Positions 52,978 to 62,000 of a DNA stretch of 64,000 bases are shown in pieces. Source of the stretch: Lewinellaceae bacterium (GTDB taxonomy: Bacteria; Bacteroidota; Bacteroidia; Chitinophagales; Saprospiraceae); the NCBI GenBank assembly GCA_020636225.1, contig JACJYI010000003.1, positions 558,001-622,000 on the forward strand. The letters run 5' to 3'. A program made the position numbers and the translations under genes. The notes below the pieces were generated by a model, which worked only from the letters and a program-made list of their open reading frames with translations, was not told where the DNA came from and searched no databases. How positions within the stretch are numbered: the first letter of the stretch is position 1; each line of letters opens with the position of its first letter.

Positions 52978-53853
52978 CTACCGATTTCCTCCGGCATCAA
53001 AGATGTCCTCGACCTGCTCCTGCATGTTCTCCGCCATGCGATAGGTGGGCAGATCATTGGTGTCCGTACCAAACGGTTCTTCGATCTCTTCGGCGATCAA
53101 TTCGAGGCTGGCCAGTACGTAGAAGATGAAAACCACCACCGGGATGACCAGATACCCCAGGTCGAAGACATAGCCGAAGGGCAGGGTCATGATGTAGAAA
53201 AAGATGAATTTCTTCAGGAAGGCGCTGTAGGAGTAGGGGATGGGCGTGTTTTTAATCCGCTCACAGGCCCCGCAGATATCGGTGAAGGACTGGAGCTCGG
53301 CATTGATGGTGATCAGTTGATCCCCGCTGATCCTGCTGACCTGGTACAAGTGGGTGACCTTGCGGATGATCAGTCCGGCGACCTGGTTGGGGACATGCTT
53401 GCTGTGGTCCAGGTCGGCATCCTCGAACAGGACGACGCGGGTCTCCTCCTTCTGCAGGTGAGCGGCCAGGGCATAGGCGTAGACGGGGATCCAACCGCGA
53501 AAGAACCGGCGGTCGGATGGATCGCGCAGGATGGCAGACAGTTTCAGGGCCAGGTTGCGCACATTGTTGGCCAGGGCCCCCCATTGCTTCCGGCCTTCCC
53601 ACCAGCGATCGTAGGCGGTATTGGTCCGAAAGACAAGCAACAGCGAGATCACGAAGCCCAGCATGTTGTGCATGATGGTGATCTTGCTGATGGAGTCATT
53701 CTTCGACAATTGCCAGAATTCCAGCTCGAGATAGGCGATCAGGCCCGAATAGGCCGCTATACCCAACATCAGGGGAAAGAGGGCGCGAACGGTATCGGCC
53801 TTGTGAAAGCGGAAAATGAAGGAAAACCAGTCCTTGGGTTTGTAAGAGAGCAC
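52978..53853 (-). CDS. Bestrophin family membrane protein (UPF0187)
   Basis: A 291-aa membrane protein of the bacterial bestrophin family, which form pentameric ion channels. It has the family's VFRTNTAYDRWWEGRKQWGA and LKLSAILRDPSDRRFF stretches and four hydrophobic helices (TVRALFPLMLGIAAYSGLIA, MLGFVISLLLVF, FIFFYIMTLPFGYVFDLGYL, VIPVVVFIFYVLASLELIAE). It ends with EEPFGTDTNDLPTYRMAENM, as in homologues. The start appears to be GTG at 53853 (reads VLSYKPKDW); no in-frame ATG is close upstream. Monocistronic and convergent with the VOC gene. Confidence 0.9.
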   Translation of the reverse strand: MLSYKPKDWFSFIFRFHKADTVRALFPLMLGIAAYSGLIAYLELEFWQLSKNDSISKITIMHNMLGFVISLLLVFRTNTAYDRWWEGRKQWGALANNVRNLALKLSAILRDPSDRRFFRGWIPVYAYALAAHLQKEETRVVLFEDADLDHSKHVPNQVAGLIIRKVTHLYQVSRISGDQLITINAELQSFTDICGACERIKNTPIPYSYSAFLKKFIFFYIMTLPFGYVFDLGYLVIPVVVFIFYVLASLELIAEEIEEPFGTDTNDLPTYRMAENMQEQVEDIFDAGGNR

Positions 53854-54110
53854 AGAGGGTGGGTATATTCTCTCGAAGGTAATGGTCTCGTCAGATTTCC
53901 CCTTGCAGATGATTCATTAACAAAATTTAATCCGGATCATATTTCGAGTATTCATTATTTATATGGCGTTGTTTATCATGCCAAACGAACAAATTCAGTA
54001 AAGATGAATACGAATGGGGTGTGTCTGGAGATTTTCATGTGGATGGCAGTGTGTTTGTGAAATGTTGATGTCCTGCCTATCTTCGAAAATTCACCAAATG
54101 AATCCTGCTC

Positions 54111-57100
54111 ATGAGAATCACCCTGACCATAATTATGGCCAGTCTGGTCATGTTTGCATTTGCCCAGCAGATGCCTTCGACAAAAGTTGTTCCCCGTAAT
54201 ATCCAGCAACACCTGGATCAGGGGGTGTTCTTCCAGCCAGTGGCTCCGTTTTCAGAGACCGTTGACCCTTCTCGGCTTCAGATACCGGAAGAAGTGAAGG
54301 AAAGCGGTTGGGGGTTGTTGACAGATGAAGCTGTCCTGCAGACGATCGTCGACAATCGTCCGGCGTATCTGAAGGTCACCATACCGGCAATCGGAAAACA
54401 GGATGTAACCGTATTGCTTTACCAGGCCAATGTCACGGCTCCCGGATTCAAGTCGGTCTATTCAGATGGGATGATCGAGTTTGAAACTCCCGGTGTTCAT
54501 TACCGGGGGATGATCGAGGGCGATGAGAACAGCCTGGTGTCCTTCAGTTTTTTTCGGGACCATGTCATGGCGATCGTGTCAGATAGCCAGGGAGATTTTG
54601 TTCTAGGTCCACTGGAGAATCAATCTTCCTCCGGAATACATCTGTTCTATGATGACCGAAGCATCGAGAGTAAGAACCCCTTTACTTGCGGGATGGAGGA
54701 ATTGGATCACAGTGGGGTCACTCGACCGGATGAACAACCGGGTGGCCAACGATCACCTGGAGATTGTGTCAAGGTTTACTGGGAGGTAAACTATAACGTT
54801 TACCAGGACAAAGGTGTCAATACCCTGAGCTATATCACGGGGTTGTTGAACCAGGTGTATATTCTGTATGCCAACTATGGGATCGAAGTGACAGCCAGTG
54901 AGATCTTCATCTGGAACACACCCAGTCCGTATACCGGCCCCAATTCAGGGAATTTCCTGGACCAGTTCAGGAACGCAAAGAATGGCGTGTATAATGGTGA
55001 CCTCGCTCATCTGCTGGGCTATGGCGGTGGTGGTGGCGTGGCCTATTTGGATGTATTGTGCAACAAGTACTGGGGTGTGGCTTACAGTGGAATCACCGGC
55101 AGCTACAACAATGTCCCCACCTATAGTTGGTCGGTCATGGTGACCGCTCACGAACTGGGTCACAATCTCAGTTCCCCTCATACGCACAGTTGCAACTGGA
55201 ACGGGAATAATACCCGACTGGATAATTGCGGTGGGAATGCAGGCTATCCTGAGGGGAATTGCAACAACAATCCTCCGGATCCTCCCACCGGTGGTACAGT
55301 GATGAGTTATTGCCATCTGAGGCCTGTGGGGATCAACCTGGCCGAAGGATTTGGTACCCAACCGGCGACCTTGATCCTGAACCGGATCAATGCAGTCAAC
55401 TGCCTGACGACTTGCGGTGCAGCTCCTTGTACGTTTACCATTACGTGTCCGCCCAATACCACGGTCAACTGCGGGCCAAATCCTTTGCCTGCTTCCTCAG
55501 GCAACGCGACCATCCAGATCACCAGCGGGTCCTGTTCGCCAACCCTCAGCTATTCGGACAACAATGCCGGGCTGATCCTATGTAACGGGACCGGTTCATT
55601 TATCAGGACATTCTCCGCAACGGATAACGGAAATACCCAAACCTGCTCCCAGACCATCACCAAGGTGGACAACACCCCTCCGGTGATCTCAGGCACGGCC
55701 AATAACCTGACCATCAACTGCAACAGTCCGGTGCCGGCGGCACCCATCCTGACCGCCTCGGACAACTGCGGACCGGCCTCCATCTTCATGACCGAGTCGA
55801 TCTCGGGCACCACCTGCGGCTATACCATCACCCGCCTGTGGACCGCCTCCGATGATTGTGGCAATACCTCCACCCGGCAGCAGGTTGTCAACGTGGTGGA
55901 TACCACGCCACCCATTGCCCGTTGTAAGTCGGGCCATAAGGTCTACCTCAATCAGGCCGGGGAGGCAACCCTGTCACCCGGCGATATCGACGACGGCAGC
56001 TCGGATGCCTGCAGCTCCATTACCCTGGCCGTCGCGCCGACCACGCTGACCTGTGCCAACCTGGGCAATGCCCCGGTCACCCTCATCGTCACCGACGGGT
56101 GCAACAACGTGGGAACCTGTAACACCACGGTAGAGGTGATCGATGCCCTCAAGCCGCACATGGCCTGCAAGGGTCTGGACATCTATCTCGATGATACGGG
56201 CAATCCGGTCTCCGTTGATCCGGCGGACATTGACAACGGGGTGACCGACAATTGTGGCGTGATCCTCCTGGAACTCAGCCAGACGACCTTCGGATGCGAT
56301 GATATCGGTGAGAACAATGTCAAGCTCATCGCCCGCGACCTCAGCGACAACAGCAATGAATGCTCGGCCACGATCCGGGTGTATGATCTCATTCCACCGA
56401 CCTTCAGCTACTTCCCTCCGGATGTCACCGTGTATTGCACCGAGGACGAAGCCAGTGAGGAGCCCATCGCGGCCGACAACTGCGAGGTGGTTTCCACCGG
56501 CATGACCGACAGCCAGGAGCTGGTGCCCGGTGGCCCGGCAGGCAGCTATCTGGTCCGCCGGTCCTGGTGGGCAGTCGACAAGGCTGGGAATGACGTCACC
56601 GCCGAACAGCGGGTGGTGGTCCTGCCCGACGGCCAGATGGTCACCCTCTGCAACGACAACATCGTGACCGCACCGAGCAAGGCGCCGGTACAGGCTTATT
56701 GGGATGCACCCAAGGTGGATGACATCTGCAATGGCAGCTATGCCATGACCCAGATGGAAGGACCCGCTTCCGGTAGCTACTTCAATCCGGGGACCAGGAC
56801 GCGGATCACCTACGGCTACCAGGACAGCTGGGGCACCCGTTACGAGTGTGCCTTCCATGTGGAGGTACCCGGCATCAATGACGACTATCAGGTACACATC
56901 CAGCAGGCGGATGCCGACTGCGGCGATCATTTGATCGAGTCATGTACGATCAGCGACGTGTCGGGTGCCAGCCTGAACTGGACACCGAAAGGCAGCGGTA
57001 TTCCGGTGGAATACAGTCTGCAGCCGGGGGCTACCCTGGAGAAGTACGCGAATGGCACCGCCTTGCTGACCGGATCCTGGCGGGATGCCGGCGGAACGAA

Positions 57101-58415
57101 CGGATGGGACGGAACCCTGTGGTTCCACCATCGTCGCAGCTATGACGGGTGGACCCAGGCCGGCGGCCAGGCAAATCAGCCATCTGCAGATGTGGACAAC
57201 TGGCAGTTCTTTGAGGTGAATGCCTCTGCCAGTCTGTTTGCCGGTGTAGGAAATCTGGATACTATGAGAATCCAGGCCTCGCCCAACCATGTCGGCAAGG
57301 GCCTGCAACTGGGCAACGGTGCGAACGGGTCGCCCGGTCAGGGTGGCTGGTGTGCCATTGCCGGTCGGAACATGAACAATGTCTTTGTCGGCCGGGGCGA
57401 ACTGGCCTTCAACCAGAACTGCAGCAACACGAATCTGATCGTGGATGCTGCCGAGGTGGTCTCGCTGAACGGTGCCGACTTCCCCACGACCTGGCTCAAT
57501 GGAGTGATGGGTCCTGAGCTGGGCAATGCTGCTCCGGGCAATTGGTCCGTCCAGGTAGAGGATGAAAATGGCCAGGTACACAACCATACCTTTGCCCTGG
57601 TTGCCCCGACCGGTTGCACCCTCCTGTGGGAGGACGCCTGCCGGGAGTTGAACAGTACCTGGGAAGCCACTGCCTGGCAGATCAGCACCTACCAGAATGG
57701 CTCGGCCGATCGGGCTGTCGATGGCAATACCGATGGGGATTTCGGCAATGGGTCGGTGACCAGTACGCTGGCGGGCTGGCAGAACTGGTGGTCGGCTGAT
57801 CTCCAGGGCAACTACAATATTGAATCGGTCCGGATCTGGCCCCGCACGGACGGGAACCACAGCGGACTGGATCCGTTCTATGTCCTTGTCTCCGCCGATC
57901 CGATCCCGGATCTGGCTCCCGAGCAGTTGCTGACCACGGCGGGTATCCGGGCCATTCGCCACGAGGGCCCGATGAACGAGGCCTGGCGGATGCCGGTAGG
58001 CTTGACCGGACGCTATGTCAAGGTGCAGCTGGCGGAGGAAGGCCGACTGATGATGGCCGAGGTGGAAGCCCTGGTCTGTCAGGACGATCGCCTGGATCCA
58101 ATTCCCGGAGCGCCGATCTGGCCCAATGGCCCGGGCAATGCCAATGGCGACAAGGTGGCCACGGTGAGCGACCTGGCTGCCTGGCCGAATCCGGCCTCGG
58201 ACGAACTGAATATCTACATCCACCAGAGCCGGGTGGCTCCTGCAGTGGTGACGGTCACCAGCCTGAGCGGTCAAGCGCTGTACCGACAGGACCTGGGTGA
58301 TGCTCGTGAATATCAGCTCCGAATTCCGGTCGGCCATTGGATCACTGGAATGGTGATGATCACGGTGAGCAGCTCCGACGGGGTACAGACCCTGCCGGTG
58401 TTGATCCAACGATAG
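54111..58415 (+). CDS. Giant secreted reprolysin-type metalloprotease with HYR-like, discoidin-like and type IX sorting domains
   Basis: A 1434-aa secreted protein. Signal peptide 1-18 (TIIMASLVMFAFAQ), a propeptide to about 215 (DVTVLLYQANVTAPGFKSVY, SLVSFSFFRDHVMAIVSD), then a zinc protease domain with VTAHELGHNLSSPHTHSC (His347, Glu348, His351, His357) and the Met-turn TVMSYCHLRPVG. Next come Cys-rich HYR-like domains (about 445-600, TCPPNTTVNCGPNPL, TASDNCGPASIFMTES), repeated beta domains to about 1170, a discoidin-like domain (about 1172-1325, NWWSADLQGNYNIESVRIWP) and a C-terminal sorting domain (WPNPASDELNIYIHQS, about 1356-1434). Likely exported by the type IX system. It has a near paralogue directly downstream and a strong terminator. 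Confidence 0.9.
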   Translation: MRITLTIIMASLVMFAFAQQMPSTKVVPRNIQQHLDQGVFFQPVAPFSETVDPSRLQIPEEVKESGWGLLTDEAVLQTIVDNRPAYLKVTIPAIGKQDVTVLLYQANVTAPGFKSVYSDGMIEFETPGVHYRGMIEGDENSLVSFSFFRDHVMAIVSDSQGDFVLGPLENQSSSGIHLFYDDRSIESKNPFTCGMEELDHSGVTRPDEQPGGQRSPGDCVKVYWEVNYNVYQDKGVNTLSYITGLLNQVYILYANYGIEVTASEIFIWNTPSPYTGPNSGNFLDQFRNAKNGVYNGDLAHLLGYGGGGGVAYLDVLCNKYWGVAYSGITGSYNNVPTYSWSVMVTAHELGHNLSSPHTHSCNWNGNNTRLDNCGGNAGYPEGNCNNNPPDPPTGGTVMSYCHLRPVGINLAEGFGTQPATLILNRINAVNCLTTCGAAPCTFTITCPPNTTVNCGPNPLPASSGNATIQITSGSCSPTLSYSDNNAGLILCNGTGSFIRTFSATDNGNTQTCSQTITKVDNTPPVISGTANNLTINCNSPVPAAPILTASDNCGPASIFMTESISGTTCGYTITRLWTASDDCGNTSTRQQVVNVVDTTPPIARCKSGHKVYLNQAGEATLSPGDIDDGSSDACSSITLAVAPTTLTCANLGNAPVTLIVTDGCNNVGTCNTTVEVIDALKPHMACKGLDIYLDDTGNPVSVDPADIDNGVTDNCGVILLELSQTTFGCDDIGENNVKLIARDLSDNSNECSATIRVYDLIPPTFSYFPPDVTVYCTEDEASEEPIAADNCEVVSTGMTDSQELVPGGPAGSYLVRRSWWAVDKAGNDVTAEQRVVVLPDGQMVTLCNDNIVTAPSKAPVQAYWDAPKVDDICNGSYAMTQMEGPASGSYFNPGTRTRITYGYQDSWGTRYECAFHVEVPGINDDYQVHIQQADADCGDHLIESCTISDVSGASLNWTPKGSGIPVEYSLQPGATLEKYANGTALLTGSWRDAGGTNGWDGTLWFHHRRSYDGWTQAGGQANQPSADVDNWQFFEVNASASLFAGVGNLDTMRIQASPNHVGKGLQLGNGANGSPGQGGWCAIAGRNMNNVFVGRGELAFNQNCSNTNLIVDAAEVVSLNGADFPTTWLNGVMGPELGNAAPGNWSVQVEDENGQVHNHTFALVAPTGCTLLWEDACRELNSTWEATAWQISTYQNGSADRAVDGNTDGDFGNGSVTSTLAGWQNWWSADLQGNYNIESVRIWPRTDGNHSGLDPFYVLVSADPIPDLAPEQLLTTAGIRAIRHEGPMNEAWRMPVGLTGRYVKVQLAEEGRLMMAEVEALVCQDDRLDPIPGAPIWPNGPGNANGDKVATVSDLAAWPNPASDELNIYIHQSRVAPAVVTVTSLSGQALYRQDLGDAREYQLRIPVGHWITGMVMITVSSSDGVQTLPVLIQR

Positions 58416-58439
58416 ATCAATCAAACAGGATTTCCCTGA

Positions 58440-58476
58440 ATGGCCGGCATGTGAATCATGCCGGCCATTTTTTTTA
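58440..58476 (+). terminator. Rho-independent terminator after the first metalloprotease
   Basis: Perfect stem ATGGCCGGCATG / CATGCCGGCCAT with loop TGAAT, followed by eight T. 25 bp after the stop codon. Confidence 0.95.
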
Positions 58477-59067
58477 CACTCGTGGATTGGAATTGAGAAT
58501 GGAAATGGGCAAAAGAATACGTTGATTATACATATTGAACCGACCAGGGTATGGCCTGGTATGCAAAAGATGGCTCACAGGATTATCCCATTTACACCTT
58601 TATTTCTGGCTTTTGGAAATCCTAAAAGATGAATTCATTGAAAAATTCTCCACGCTATGTTAACATGTCACAGAATAATCAGAGGATGTTCCCTGTAATC
58701 TCCTGTTTTCCAAAATTTACGGGTGGAATGCCTCGTATGATCCGATAAAATCGACGTCACAGGATTCAGGTTTTCTGTTTCGATTAGCTGACTTTTGGTG
58801 GACGAGGATTTGTGGGGATTCCGGATAATGTCTAACTTGATAAGGGTATTTAAAAGGAAGGCTGAATGAGATTCCGGATGTTCACCCTAAGACGTTGAAG
58901 ATTCCTAGATCATTTTTTACCGCTATTGATGGATGCCGATGAATTCTTGGCAATGGTCTGTCGATTCTTTTTCGTTTTCCCAGAATGGAACTCCCCCGGC
59001 GGTGGGTCTGCATTTTTCTTAGCAAAGAATTAATTCAATAACACGGATAGCCCTCTTACCTTAGATC
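58477..59067. other. Gene-free gap between the two metalloprotease genes
   Basis: About 590 bp, AT-rich. I see no credible gene, RNA or repeat in it. The promoter of the second metalloprotease must lie here, but no clear -33/-7 pair is recognised. Confidence 0.5.
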
Positions 59068-62000
59068 ATGAATAAAATTACCTACACTATGAAGACACTC
59101 TTGACCATTTGGCTGTGTTTTGTTGGTCTCATGGGCTTTGCCCAGATTCCAGGTAGCCTGAAACCGATTGCGGCCAACGTCGAGTCTGCCCTGAGCAGGG
59201 GAGAGACCTTTGTCCCTGTCCTGCCATTTTCGAATGTGGTAGACATCCAGCGTATGGATGTTCCGGAAGAAGTCCGGAATTCCGGTTGGGGCCTGGTACC
59301 CGATCTTGCCGTTCTGGAGAACATTGAAGAACAGCGTCCGGAATATTTGAGCGTGACCGTGCCGGGTCGCGATAATCAGATGCTAACCCTGCTCTTGTAC
59401 CAGGTCAACGTCGGAACCCCGGATTTCCAGGTGGTCTATTCCGACGGAACCGTCAGTCATGATGTTCCGGGAGTCCATTATCGCGGGATCATCCAAGGTG
59501 ACTACAATAGCCTGGTATCGTTCAGTCTTTATCGCGACCAGATCATGGCCATGATTGCAGACGACAATGGGAATTGGAATCTCGGACAATTGGAGAACCC
59601 CACTCCAGAGCATCTGCATATTTGTTATAATGATGTTGATCTGGCTTCCCTGAATCCATTCAGTTGTGGTATGGAAGATGACCTGTCTCCACAGGAGAAT
59701 CTGGATCCCCCAGGTCACAATCCTGGTCAACGTGATGCAGGTGATTGTCTCAGGATTTGGTGGGAAGTAGGAAATTCCATTGTCACGAGCAAGGGGAGCG
59801 GACCTGCCGCTGTAGCCTGGATGACCGGGGTCGCAGCCCAGGTGTACACGCTGTATGCCAATGAGATGATCAACATGAGCACGTATACCTTTTACGTATT
59901 CACCTCACCGGAACCATATTCGGGGGGAAGTTCCAGTGCTCGCTTATCATCCTTCCAGAACCTGAACGGCACACTCAATGGTGATCTGGCGCATTACGTG
60001 ACGCTCGGCTTCGGTTACGGAGGGATTGCTGCCGGATTCTCCGGGGTATGCAATCCAAATTATGATCAGAATATGTGTTATTCGGATCTGGATGCAACCT
60101 ATAACAATGTCCCGACATATTCCTGGACGGTCATGGTCTGTACCCACGAGATGGGTCACCTGATCGGCTCACGTCATACCCATGCTTGTGTTTGGAATGG
60201 CAATAACACGGCCATTGACGGTTGTGCGGGTTTCGTCGAAGGAGGATGTGCACTCCCGGGCAATCCTCCGGGCGGCGGGACCATCATGAGCTATTGTCAC
60301 TTCAATGTGGGGATCAATTTCAATCTCGGCTTCGGGCCCCAACCCGGCGATGTCATTCGCAACCGGGTGGCAGGCGCTACCTGCCTGCAACCAGCCTGTG
60401 CCCCGGTCCCCTGCACGGTGACAGCCTCTTGTCCGCCCAGTCAAAGCAATCTGCCTTGTACCTCATGGCCCGGTAGCCTGGCGGCATGGTCAGCCAATAA
60501 TCCTCCTCCGACGACAGCTGCCGCCTTCGAAGCCATCGGCGGCTCCGTTGAAGCGAACTGTTTCAAGGACCAGGATGTCACGATCACCGTGGTGGATAGT
60601 GACAATGGTGGTTCCATTTGTGGGCCCCCCCTGGTGGTTACCCGGACGTATACCCTGAAGGACCCGAACAATAATATGACCTCCTGTAGCCAGACGTTTT
60701 CATTCAATGTGGACAATGATCCGCCGGTATTTGTTCCTGGACCCGGAGCCATGGACGTGAGTATTGGCGTAGCTACTGCAGACTTCTGTACCAATACACC
60801 CTTTACCTATTCGGTGGACAACAGTGTCTTTCCACCGCTCTTGACGGTTATTGGGATCAACGGACCTATCCACACGGTTCAAGGACCCGCCGCTACGGAA
60901 AACTGCGGGACCATCAACAATATCGTTCCAGGTTCGATTAGCTACTGGTATAATGGTTGCCAGTACCGGTATTTTATCAACTTCATGTATAGCGATGGTT
61001 GTGGGAATACGACTGGAGCTTATGAAGTTATCCTGGATGTTTATGACAAGACTATTCCGACGATTCAATGTCCTGAAGACGTGTCCATCGATTGTGCGGC
61101 TGACCCGAATGATACCGGTCTGACCGGATCCCCTACGGGAAGTGACGACTGCGCGGTCAATCTGGCCTTTACCTATACAGACGCATCTGTGCCGGGCGCC
61201 TGCCCGGTCCGCGAGACCATTACCCGGACCTGGACGGCCAATGACGGGTGCGGCAATACGAATGCTTGCACGCAGACCATTGTCCTGCAGGATTTCACTG
61301 GGCCTACCCCTGACCAGGGCCCGGGTGGGTTCGATGCCCAGGTGGATCTGATCTATGCCGATTTCCACAATGGGACCAATCACACCCACGATTGCCCGAA
61401 TGACCTGTACCTCTACCATTCTCCCGCTGAGTATCTGACGTATAACGGAACCGATCTCCGGTTCGAACACTTCCATGGTGATGAGTTTCAGACCGTACCC
61501 AAGGCAACGGCAACGGATGTTTGCGGAACAGTCTCCCAAAGCATCAACTACGGAGCGACGACTGTAGACGCCAGCATGCTGCCCTGCACCCTGAAGATCA
61601 ACCTGGTATGGGACTTCAATGACGGGTGCGGCAATATCACCCAATACACACAAGTCATCACCATCGTGGATAAAGCACCATTGGCGATTAACCCCAACGC
61701 TCCGAACCTCAATCAGACAGTGAGTTGTACGGCCAATCTGGATCCGGTGGACCTTGGTGGGGATATTCCCAACCCGAGCCAATCCGTCGACGTGGATGTC
61801 TTTATGGATTTTGACAATTGCACCAATTCGATTCCCATCCAGCCCCAAGGCCCTCCGACTGCTGGCGGCCCCACCGGGTTGTACTGGCAAGATGCCATTA
61901 CTGCTGGCCCCTGTCCGGAGACATACACCATTACTCGAAGCTGGTGGGCCATCGATGAATGCGGGAATGTGAGCCTGCCCTTCTTCCAGACCATCCAGGT

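Noticed and set aside
56940..58424. Long minus-strand frame of 494 aa
   Set aside because: Antisense to the metalloprotease C-terminal half; composition is typical of a shadow frame, with no family motif.
60700..61890. Minus-strand frame of 396 aa
   Set aside because: Antisense to the second metalloprotease, whose + frame stays open to the window end.
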